From Rhinopomastus cyanomelas (Eukaryota > Chordata > Aves > Bucerotiformes > Rhinopomastidae), in NCBI GenBank assembly GCA_013400115.1, contig VXBP01004440.1, positions 517,677 through 581,676 of the forward strand: DNA of 64,000 nt, read 5' to 3'. Positions 55,181 to 64,000 of this stretch are shown here, piece by piece. Each line of letters starts with the position of its first letter. Position 1 is the stretch's first letter. Under the pieces are notes generated by a model. The model saw nothing but the letters and a program-made list of their open reading frames with translations, made no database searches and had not been told where the DNA came from. Both the position numbers and the translations under genes were made by a program.

Positions 55181-56402
55181 GAGAAGGGGCTCCAAGACAC
55201 CTCCTGAACCCCTCCCTCATGGGTAACTTCACCTCGCGCCGCTGTGGGACAGGACCTGGCTGAGCAAAGCCCCTGGGAATGGGAAAAACCCCAGAGATGG
55301 GGGTTCCTGCCGTGGGGTAAAGAGGAAGCCCCCCTGACCTCTCCTCGCCCTCAGCCAGCTGGTGTGAAGGCATCGCAGGCCGCCCAGGCAGAGCCGTGCC
55401 TGCCTCCGGAGCAGCCCCACGCAGGCACCCTCAGAATTCATGCACTGCTTCCCCATTCCGCCTTGATTTATCATTCCCAGCGTGCGGGGAAGTCACCAGC
55501 ATTAATCATCCTGACTCCCAAACCATCTCCCCTAAATCATTTTTCACACTGGGAGCCACTTAGTGCCAGCCCCCCTCTCTGTGGGATGCTCATCCCCGCT
55601 GGGGTGAGTGGGCATCGTGCCCCATCCTCTCCGGTCCATCGCTGCCAACCCAACTGCTCCAACAGGGACCTGAGGCTCTACCCAGGACCAGGCTCCACTG
55701 CAGGTGTGGATGAGGGACTTAGGACCGGTGTGTCTGGTCCTTGGCCACCAGCCACACATCTTCAGAATGAAAACAGATACTGGGGACACTGGAGATGCAG
55801 CTCAGAGCAGAGCTGCTGGCACACGGCGAGTTGGAGAAGGATGGGAGAGGGTGGATCAGCTCTGCCTCTGGATGGCTTGGCTGTACAGAGGGAGAGAACC
55901 CAGGGAGAGGGTTTTGGGGTCACAGCTCAGCGGGGAGGAAGGGGAAGCCCTCTGCTCATCTGCTCTGGAGGGGGAAATCTCCAGCTCAGGCAGGCGAAAG
56001 GCTGTGGGGGACGCCCAGGTAGCCGGGGATGGGGTCTCATCCAGCTCCCGCCCGCCCAGCCCCGTGCCTCGTGTTCCAGGCACGTGAGGGATTTCACTCA
56101 CCAGGCTTTCGCCTTTGCCAGCTCTGCTCTTTGCCCTGAACAGGAGGAATTTCACTAACTTTATCTTCCAAATCCCAGCACACAGAAGAAAGGAGAATAA
56201 AAAAGTGTCATGACCTCACCTGCCCGACCTCGAGCTGCGGCTGCAGGGCTCCAGCACTCCTCAGATTTTCACTCAGGATGTGGAGCAGCAGCCCAGGAGC
56301 CAGCAGAGTCCTGGACCAGGGTCTCCAGCAGAGCCAGAGACTGGGGATGGCAGCAGCCCCACATCCTCAGCCCCACAGATTGGGGTGTTGGAGGTGATGA
56401 CG
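55181..56402. other. Unique sequence, long non-gene open frame
   Basis: A 304-codon plus-strand frame spans 55244-56158. It has no recognisable domain. Its composition (Pro, Ser, Gly, Arg, Trp) matches translation of GC-rich non-coding DNA, and shorter frames overlap it in both other registers. I do not call it a gene. 55440-55560 holds 'gatttatcattcccagcg' and 'caccagcattaatcatcctg', a small AT-rich patch. Confidence 0.4.
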
Positions 56403-56492
56403 AGTGACTTGGTCTAGGCGATCCTGCTGCGGCAGGGGGGTTGGACTGGATGATCCTTCGAGGCCCCTTCCAATCCCCAATGATTCTATGAG
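56403..56492 (+). mobile_element. CR1 3' tail, young family
   Basis: 'gacttggtctaggcgatcct', 'gttggactggatgatccttc', 'ccccaatgattctatgaggt'. About 90 bp. Confidence 0.9.
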
Positions 56493-57000
56493 GTAAATGC
56501 AATGAGGAGCTGGGTCACAGGAGGGGTCGTGGGGGTCAGACCGTGCAGGTGCAGCAGCCCCAAGCTGCCCCCCAAAGGTCTCTGCATCGTGCAGATCTGT
56601 ACGGGAGGGCCGGCTGTGCTGATGTGCCGGGGTCACGCTGGGCTCACCAGCCCTGCTGCTGAAGCATCCTGCTCACAACAAAGATGAGATCTGCTGCTCT
56701 CTGGCCGTTTAGACTCTCCAAAGCACCAGCATCTACCTAGATTAGGCCTCCAGGAGCCGCGTTTCTGCTCCAGGTAGCGCAGCTGCTCCTCGCTGAATAA
56801 AACATGCCCTTCACGCTGCTGTGCCCCCAGGACGAGCTCCAAGAGCTCCCTCATTCCTCCTCCCATTCACGGTCTTTCTGGCAGACTCCTGCAAAAGGGG
56901 CTCTGCTCGTTGCTCCTCCCGGGTGAGTTCATGCAGGGAATGAATCTGCTGTTTCCATGAGCTCCCCATCCCTCGCTGGATGCTGCCAGCTGCCCCCTGA
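56493..57000. other. Unique sequence, nothing recognised
   Basis: GC-rich, unique. No gene is seen. Confidence 0.4.
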
Positions 57001-57385
57001 ACCACAGAGCATGAGGGATGGGAAGGGACCTCAGGAGATCATCCAGTCCCACCCCCTACCACAGCAGGATCCCCTAGATCCAGTCATTAGGGGTTGGAAG
57101 GGACCTCAAGAGATCATCCAGTCCAGTCCCCCTGCCCCAGCAGGATCCCCTAGATCCAGTCATTAGGGGTTGGAAGGGACCTCGGGAGATCATCCAGTCC
57201 CACCCCCTACAACAGCAGGATCCCCTGGATCCAGTCACACAGGAACATGGCCAGGTGGGTTTTGAACATCTCCAGAGGAGACTCCACAACCCACCATGGC
57301 AGCCCCTGCCAGGGCTGGGAAGAGGTTCCTTCTCACACTGACGTGGAACCTGTTCCAGAGTCACACCCAGACCCCCTAGGTCACC
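57001..57385 (-). repeat. CR1 3' region with three tandem tails
   Basis: Antisense units begin near 57004, at 57083 and at 57159 (about 76-bp period). They join as 'ggatccagtcattagggg', shorter than the 82-91 bp units elsewhere because no terminal octamer is kept at the junction. The third unit continues into a CR1 3' region ('acaggaacatggccaggtg', 'ctccagaggagactccac') to about 57385. Confidence 0.92.
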
Positions 57386-58904
57386 AGTGGTGCCTCCTGT
57401 GGGGGGTTTCCACACATCCCATGGCCTGTGGGGTGGCTCAGGGAAGGGATCACGGCTGTGCCCAGGCTGTCCCACTCCAGTTGCTGCTGGAGGGTTCCCA
57501 AGGCTGTTTCCCACCCAGGACGAGCAGCTCCAGTGATGCTGGAGCCGAGGGGCAGCAGACTCCATGCCAGTGGTGTTTGTTTGGCTTGAACACCTCTTCA
57601 CTTCCACAGCTGCTGTTGCAGCTCAACACTCACCTCCCAGCAGCCAGAGGAGTTGGCTGCCTGTGGCAGTTGGTCCAGGCTGTCCCCCAGAGCCTCCCAA
57701 CTCACCGCTTTCATTTACTCACAGGGCCAGGATGGGTCGGTGCTGCTCTGTGCTGAAGGCAACACAGCTCCTGCATGGAGGGGCAGGTCCTGACCCGGGC
57801 AGAGCCCCAGGGCAGGGGCAGGGGCTGGGTGCAAAGCAGAGCAGCTCCACACCAGCCCCAGCTCTGTGGCCACTGGGCAAACACCACCCCCATCCTCCAA
57901 AGCCGCCGAGGAGCCCCACTCCAGCGAGTGACAGGCGCCGCACGCGGCATCTGCTCCCGTAATGATGGAGCAGATCATTACGGCTGGTGACACCCCACCA
58001 CAAACAGAAAGCTGTAAAACCCTGTAATTTAGGGAGCTGGATCAGGTACCCCTGCGCTTTGCATAATCCAGCAGAGAGAGAGCAGCTCTGAGCGCTGAGG
58101 CTGCCTCTGCTCTCGCCTCCCTCGCCTTCCCGCGCGGTTGACATGGTTACAGATCCCGAGGACGGGGTAATAGGACACGACACGCGCTCGGGTGGGCTCA
58201 GACATCCTCCGGTGCCTCCTGGAAAAGTATGACAAGCACATTGCTCAGAGCCAGCTCAGCTGCTTGGTCTCCTCACGTGTCTCTCCCTCCCTCTTCCTCC
58301 TCCTCCCAAAGAGGTGCCTGCGTGAAGACACCGCTGCCTTCCCCTCAGCTGTCCACCCACTGCTGCCCTTCCCCACGCAGACCTTCACCCCTCTGCCACG
58401 ACCCTCTGCGCAGGCAGAGGAGGGAAGAACCAGCGATGGGAACAAGCCCTCACAACAGAAACAGAGCGAGATGGAGACGAAATTGTTCCTAAATTGAATG
58501 TTTTCCAGCCCTTCCAAGCAGCGCCTGCAGTACCTCAAGATGATTCTCTCCCGGGGGGCCTCGTAAAAGCTGTAAATCCTGGGCTGGGTTCTCAAGAAAG
58601 TCTGTGCTAACGTGAGGCACCGCTGCTGTCCTGGAGACCCCGGGGCAGCCGCTGCCGCGTCGTCGGCTGAGGAAAGGGTTCTGGTTGCCGGCTCCTGCTT
58701 GCCAGGGGCTCCCACCCGCCCCGTCCTGGCTCCGGGGCTCTGCATTTTCCAGGAGCTCCAGATGCTGCTGCTGGGGGTGATGGGGACGAGGTGGGATGCT
58801 GCGTCGTCGCATCCCTCCAGGACGGAGCTCCACATGTGCACCAGCGCTTCCAGCCTGAGGAAGCACTACTGCGGGGCCTGGTGGTGCCGGGGAGGGTCAG
58901 ATGG
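57386..58904. other. Unique sequence, nothing firm
   Basis: No gene is supported. A mild AT-rich patch lies near 57955-58040 ('cgtaatgatggagcagatca'). The remainder is GC-rich with low-complexity open frames. Confidence 0.4.
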
Positions 58905-59100
58905 GGTCTGAGGAACAACCTCTTCCCAGAAAGAGCAGGGAGGCCTTGGAACAGGCTGCCCAGGGAGGGTGTGGAGGGATCGTCCCTGGAGGGGTTCAAC
59001 AACAGGCTGTTTGAGGAGATGGGTTAGTGGTTGGGGTCGTAGGGAAGATGGCTGGACTGGATGATCTTGAAGGTCTTTCCCATCCTGGGGTTCTATGACT
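58905..59100 (+). mobile_element. Diverged CR1 fragment
   Basis: Sense copy: 'ctgaggaacaacctcttccc', 'ttggaacaggctgcccaggg', 'ggttcaacaacaggctgttt', 'ggactggatgatcttgaagg', 'tggggttctatgactg'. Classical CR1 tail, moderately diverged. Confidence 0.85.
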
Positions 59101-61737
59101 GAGAGCCATCAGTTCTGATTGACCTACATGGGCTTCCACGGCTGTGGAGCCAGGTGACACCTGAGCCCTGCAGAAAGCCCGGGAGACAACTTACCTGTGA
59201 AACTGGGGTCTCTGGCACTCAGGCACACGTGGACCCATCGCTCCATCTCCCAGAGAGGTTTGGATGCTGTTCCAGGCAGTGACACGCAGCAGGCTGGGAA
59301 CAAGGCTGCCCAGGGGTCCCTGTGCAGGAGGGGGCTTCAAAACCTCAACCTCACGTGTAAGTGCCAACAGGACTGGGGCGCAGACACCCACCGAGCTGCT
59401 CCGTTTAGCTGGGGCTGAAGGTGCTGAAGAGGGGAAAAGGAAGAAGTCAGCAAATGGAAGCAGTGAAGCCCCAGCAGATTTACTGCCTCTGCTCTGGCAC
59501 AGGGCTGGGAGAGGCAGCCTGACGCCAGCTGATGGCACAGGAGGCATCCACGGGTCCCCCTTACCTCAGCCCCCATGGGTGAAGGAGTGAACGATGCTGG
59601 ATCTGAAGGATCTAGAACGTGGACCTGCAGCCATGGCTCCAGGGATGTCCCAGGAGAGAAGCCCAAAGCTTGGACCATCCGCCCTTCTGAGATGGGTTTG
59701 CAGCTCCCCTTGGTGGAGGGAAACGAGGGGACAAGGGAGAGCCGGTCCAGGAGGAGAAGGGCTTGATGTCCAGCTGGAAGAGGAGCCCTGGCTGCCCATG
59801 GGCTCCCCAGAAACGATGCTGGCAAGCCAGCCCTTCACAGGGCTTGGTTCTACTGGTCTCTAGACCAGCCCTTCCCATCTTTTAATCGGGATGCTCGGGG
59901 CTGTCTCAGCACAGTGGCTTCACGCTCTTTCATCCCAGAGGAAAGCAAAGGCGCTGGGCCCACACAGGACCCCTGCTAGGGGTCACCTCTCCGGCGCCAC
60001 CGTGCTCCAGGAGAGCCAGGTCTCTCCCCAGGTCCGAATCAGCCCTTCACGCCGTGTTTACCCGGGCTGACGGAGTCCTGACAGCGCACGGCGCCGGCAC
60101 CCGTCACCCGTCAGAGCAGCGGTGCCGCCCCGGCCAGCGGGGACGGAGCCCGAGGCTGGTGTCTCTCCCGGCACCGGGGGGCTGGGGCAGCAACAGGAGG
60201 AGGAGGAGGAGGCGACGGCGGCTCCGGAGCAGCCCCTGCGGCGCAGGACGTCCCCCGGCACGGCGGGGCCGCGCGTCGCTGCCGTCAGACAGGCTGAGGG
60301 ATGCTGTCTGCTCACCGCCGCCCCGGGCAGCCGCTGCCCTTGAAGGATGCCCGAGAAATCCTCGACAGCAGCCAGAGGAAAGGAGGGCTCCGGCACACGC
60401 GGCCGAGGGGAGGGAGGAGCACGGAGAGCTCCGGGGTCTTTAGCAGGTGGAGACAGCAGGGAGGTACCGACCTCTTCGCTCCTGTCTGGGAGGTGTCTGC
60501 GGGGGGTGGGGGCTCTATCTGATCCCCCAGCACTGCCAGGGTGGGATTCATTCAGGAGACCCCAGGTACAAGAAGTAAAATGGCCTGGGCTAAATACTGT
60601 GGGGGTCCGATGCACCTCACCAAATGAGATCTGTCGGGCTGAGGCAGAGGAGAAGGCTCTGGCGAGGGTGGGGAACCCACGGAGAGGATGCCGGTGCCAC
60701 TGCAGCATCCCACCAGCACTGGGGAGCTGGATGGAATCAGCAGGTCCACACCGACCTCTAACTAACTTCCCATTTCCTCCCCTTGCTTGGGATTGGCGTC
60801 AGTTTCATTGTTTTCAAACAACCCGGAGGCGCTTCGGTGAGTGAAGCAAAGGCTCAGCCCAGCTTCTCCAAACCTCCAAGGAAGGTCTGTGACTCGCTTC
60901 TCCCCTCTTCCAAACCTCCAAGGAAGGTCTGTGACTCTCTTTTCTCTCCTTCTGCACCTCTGGGTCCCCCCCAGACTCCCCTTGGACCAAGCAAGCAGCC
61001 AGCAGGACCCAGCCCGAGGTGGCTTCTGAGCCCTGGCTCAAGGTGGAGCAGCAGCAGGTCTGAGACACCCTGTAAGTCACCCACAGTGAAGCCTAATGGG
61101 TTTGAGCTTCACCTCCGGCTCTGCAACGCGCTGGGAAGAGGGGAATTACTCCTGACACCGGGACTCTATCTCTGCCAGCAGCATCAATATTCTATTAGAG
61201 ATATGTGATAACACAACACTAATTACCAATTGAGGGGCCATTAAAGGAGGCCTCCAAACAGCGCTTCGATCTCGCCCTTCGGATTAGAAACCCCGCAATG
61301 ATTTCCTGTTCCTGCAGCTTTATTTCTGTGTTTGCTGCCCCATGCATAATGCAGCGGCGCGTCCCGCCAGCCAACACCTGCCGCCCAGGGCGACGCTTCT
61401 CCAGCCTGGAACCAGCCAGGAGATCACTCCTGTCCTCAGGCCACCAGAAAGTCCTCTCCCGCTTCCACCTGGCCGCCTGCCTGAGGGCAGCACCCGGAGC
61501 GGCTGTGACTTAGCAAACACAGGCTGCAAAGGAGGAGCTGGGACCAGCCCAGCCCTGCAAAGCCTTCTGCTGACTCCACACCCAGCCTGGCAGAGACAGC
61601 TTGTCTTTCCAGGCTCCTGCCCCGTTCCCAGATCCAGCTCCAGCAGCAGTGTCACAGACCAGTTTAAAAGCTGACTGCACTCACTGGGACTGAGGGCTGC
61701 GCTGGAGGGGGTGCATCCAGCCCAGCTCCTTCTTCCT
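59101..61737. other. Unique sequence with CpG block and a short direct repeat
   Basis: 60040-60450 is CpG-rich with a (GAG/AGG)n run at 60190-60215. A direct repeat of about 41 bp ('ccaaacctccaaggaaggtc', then 'tgtgactc') occurs at 60868 and 60910. 61150-61345 is AT-rich and repeat-free ('caatattctattagagat', 'cactaattaccaattgagg', 'gcattaatg'-like words) and may be a conserved element. No gene is supported over 2.6 kb. Confidence 0.4.
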
Positions 61738-62226
61738 CCCTCTGGGCAGAAGGTCCTTCTCACTCTGATGGGGAACCTCCTCTGCTCCAGCTCACACCCA
61801 CTGCCCCCTGTCCTGTCACTGGGTGCCCCTGAGCAGAGCCTGGCTCCATCCTCCTCACACCCACCCCTCACATATTGATCAACATCCATGGGGTCACCCC
61901 TCAGGCTCCTTTTTCCCAGCTCCAGAGCTCCAGCTCCCTCAGCCTCTCCTCAGCAGGGAGATGCTCCCCTCCCTCCATCACCCCTGTGGCTCTGCCCTGG
62001 GCTCTCTCCAGCAGCTCTGTGTCCTTCTGGAACTGAAGGACCCAGACCTGGACACAAGATTCCAGCTGTGGTCTCACCAGGGGAGAGTAGAGGGGGAGGA
62101 GAACCTCTCTCCATCTGCTGACCACCACCCTTCTTATCCACCCCAGGATGTTGTTGGCCTTCTTGGCCACAAGGGCCCATTGCTGGCTCCTGGCCATCCT
62201 GCTGGCCACCAGGACCCCCAGGTCCT
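61738..62226 (-). mobile_element. Young CR1 LINE missing its 3' tail
   Basis: The antisense copy starts abruptly at 'gggcagaaggtccttctcac', so the last ~170 bp of the element, tail included, are absent. The minus strand carries VAKKANNILGWIRR, SRWREVLLPLYSPLVRPQLE and [18 protein letters not shown] remnants. CR1 copies normally keep the tail, so a later deletion or rearrangement removed it. Confidence 0.9.
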
Positions 62227-62330
62227 ACACAGACCCCTCTGCAGGATGAGGACCTTAGAGCCACAGCTTGGCATCACCCATCACAGCACTGGGCACCTCC
62301 CCTCTCCACACTGACGACCGGGGTAACTGG

Positions 62331-62440
62331 AATCACAGAACATCAGGGATTGGAAGGGACCTCAAGAGACCATCCAGTCCAATCCCCCTGCCAGAGCAGG
62401 GTCACCTAGACCAAGTCACACAGGAATGTCCTAGATGAGG
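62331..62440 (-). mobile_element. CR1 3' tail, young family
   Basis: Antisense tail: 'aatcacagaacatcaggg', 'ccatccagtccaatccccct', 'gaccaagtcacacaggaatg'. It lies 105 bp from the tail-less copy, in the same orientation but on its 5' side, so it is not simply that copy's missing tail. Confidence 0.9.
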
Positions 62441-62989
62441 AGGGAACCGAGGGATTAGGAGGATCTGCCTCCCACTCCCAGCTGCTTTAAACACCAGTCT
62501 CACAAAGGATGGAGCAGGCCTGGCCAGGAGGCTGCAGGAGCCAGCTCAGGAGGGATCTCCCGGGACAGTTGCTCTCCTGCCAGCCATGAATTATCTTAAC
62601 GAGACGCAGTAATATCCTCCCAGTCCCACAAGCTATAGATTGAGGCCACGAGGAGAAGCGGTCTGAACCTCCGGATGATCAATCTTGTCAGAACACGGTC
62701 GTTTAATCCCTCACAAATGAAAGGGAGATGGTTGCAAATGTCATCCTCGGGGTGCGGGCGCCAGGCTCCGCAGGGAGTCCGCCCGGGTGAACCCTGCGAT
62801 CCAGCTCCCTGCCAGGAGCGGTTCACTCTGGGTTTGCACCAGCCCCAGCTTCAGACCCACTCTGCTCTTCCCCCCCTTTCCCCTTCCGTGACCAAGCGCC
62901 CACCACACGAGGTGCCCACTCGGGGAGATGGATGGGAGCGGTTACACAGCGAGGGGGACTGGTGAGCCCCCACAGGGGACACCCACACA
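62441..62989. promoter_or_regulatory. Unique sequence with small AT-rich patch
   Basis: 62585-62720 holds 'gaattatcttaacgagacgc', 'ggatgatcaatcttgtcag' and 'cgtttaatccctcacaaatg'. It is repeat-free with homeobox-like TAAT words. Candidate element at low confidence. No gene is seen. Confidence 0.3.
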
Positions 62990-63505
62990 GGGAGCCACTG
63001 GGTTGGAAGAGACCCCCAAAGGGCAGCCAGTCCAACCCCCCCACACCAAGCAGGGCCAGCACTCCCCAGATCAGGTTGCCCACAGCCCCAGCCAGCCTGA
63101 CCTTGAACGGCTCCAGGGATGGGGTCTCCAACCACTCTCTGGGCAGCCTGTTCCAGGGATCCTGCACCCTCAGATCCAACAACTTTGTCCTCCTGTCCAG
63201 CCTCACTCTGCCCTTCTCCAGCTTCAAACCATCACCCATCATCCTACAGCTCCCTGTCCTTGGGAACCGCCTCCTCCAGCCCTCTGACAGCCCCTTTCAG
63301 AGACTGGAAGGTCACTAGAAGGTCCCTCTGGAGACTTCTCTCCAGGCTGAACAGCCCCAACTCTCTCAGCTTGTCCCCAGAGCAGAGGGGCTCCAGCCCT
63401 CAGCATTTCTATGTCCCCTTCTATTCCTTCTCCAACAGCTCCCTCATCCTTCTGATGTTGAGGGCTCCAGAGCTGGACACAGGACTGCAGGTGGGCACTG
63501 GAGTG
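62990..63505 (-). mobile_element. CR1 fragment, second family
   Basis: Antisense copy: 'ctgggttggaagagaccccc', 'gcagggccagcactccccag', 'ccagcctgaccttgaacgg', 'cagatccaacaactttgtcc', then upstream parts 'ctcaggctgaacag'-type words and 'ggctccagagctggacacag'. This is the longest member of this family here, about 515 bp. Confidence 0.9.
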
Positions 63506-63913
63506 CTGCCCCACGTGCGAGTACGGCCAGGGGACACCTCATCCTGCCAGGGAAACCCACCCCTCATCCCCGGCGGCACCGGAGCAGCCCACGGCAGCCG
63601 ACCAGAGAGGCAGCCCAGCAGCAGCAAACAAAAGCCATCCCCAGAGCAGCCCTGGGGAAAACGCGCTGCCCTCACTCACAGCGGGGTCACTGCTCCCCAG
63701 CAACCACCACGTTAAACAATAACCCCCCTGGAGCCCCTGTGAGGGGGACCAACCTCAACACTCAACTACGGACCTGGGACGAGGTGGGAGCACCAGTTTT
63801 CTTTGCACCACCGGACAAAACACTTCCCCTCCTGACTCCCATCGGGCTCATGGGCTCACCCCAACCTCCCCAGTGCCAGAGGGGAACTGTAAGGCAAACC
63901 CCCAGCCCAAAGG
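63506..63913. other. Unique sequence, nothing recognised
   Basis: GC-rich unique DNA between two antisense CR1 copies. No gene is seen. Confidence 0.4.
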
Positions 63914-64000
63914 AACCAACACAGAACCCTAGAATGGTTTGGATTGGAAGGGACCTCCAAAGGTCATCTAATGGAACCCCCCTGCAGTGAGCAAGGACGT
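63914..64000 (-). mobile_element. CR1 3' tail, cut by the window edge
   Basis: 'agaaccctagaatggtttgg', 'attggaagggacctccaaag', 'gtcatctaatggaaccc'. Antisense copy of a classical CR1 family. It continues beyond the right edge, so its length is unknown. Confidence 0.9.

Noticed and set aside
55244..56158. 304-codon plus-strand open frame
   Set aside because: No recognisable domain, low-complexity composition, overlapping frames on both strands and no supporting splice or start context. It looks like chance in GC-rich DNA.
1..64000. Endogenous retrovirus or LTR element
   Set aside because: I found no paired LTRs, primer-binding site, polypurine tract next to an LTR, or gag/pol/env-like translation. 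The polypurine tract at 5947-6197 is a simple repeat.

Overview
The window reads as nuclear DNA from a bird. Nearly every interspersed repeat is a CR1 (chicken repeat 1) LINE fragment. They are recognised by the 3' tail ending in ATTCTATG/ATTCTGTG-type octamers, and by translated remnants of the reverse-transcriptase C-terminus. I see no mammalian L1, Alu or B1 elements. By my hand-set boundaries CR1 covers about 14-15 kb of 64 kb (roughly 23%), high for a bird. The copies fall into at least six families and the commonest look young. Together with two copies of a short hAT transposon, this would fit a CR1-rich lineage such as woodpeckers and allies or hornbills/hoopoes. That placement is inference with low confidence.

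No protein-coding gene can be supported. Long open frames exist, but they either run through CR1 or lie in GC-rich DNA and look like low-complexity Pro/Ser/Arg/Gly translations with no domain I recognise. The window is therefore best read as intergenic or large-intron DNA. A single short exon cannot be excluded without alignment.

Layout: 1-5.7 kb holds a six-unit CR1 tail array and several CR1 copies. 5.9-6.2 kb is a polypurine tract. 6.2-10.2 kb is mostly unique, with AT-rich homeobox-motif segments, a gapped 55-bp minisatellite (8.4-8.9 kb, 237 Ns) and a CpG-rich block. 10.2-24.3 kb alternates CR1 copies with unique GC-rich DNA. A non-autonomous hAT element lies at 24.3-24.6 kb. A five-unit CR1 tail array lies at 26.8-27.2 kb and a 3'-to-3' inverted CR1 pair at 30.3-30.9 kb. 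At 34.2-35.5 kb an AT-rich repeat island holds a CR1 copy interrupted by a second hAT element. 36-46 kb contains several CR1 copies and the strongest CpG island (42.6-43.0 kb). 46-64 kb contains a second CpG-rich block (48.6-49.2 kb), a second inverted CR1 pair (51.1-51.7 kb), two more tail arrays (54.1 and 57.0 kb), a CpG block at 60.0-60.5 kb and CR1 copies to the right edge.

Between the repeats are about a dozen AT-rich segments with TAATTA/ATTA, GATA or octamer-like motifs inside otherwise GC-rich DNA. They resemble the spacing of conserved non-coding enhancers around developmental genes, but sequence alone cannot show conservation. The most unusual structures are the tandem CR1 tail arrays, the inverted CR1 pairs and the hAT-in-CR1 nest.
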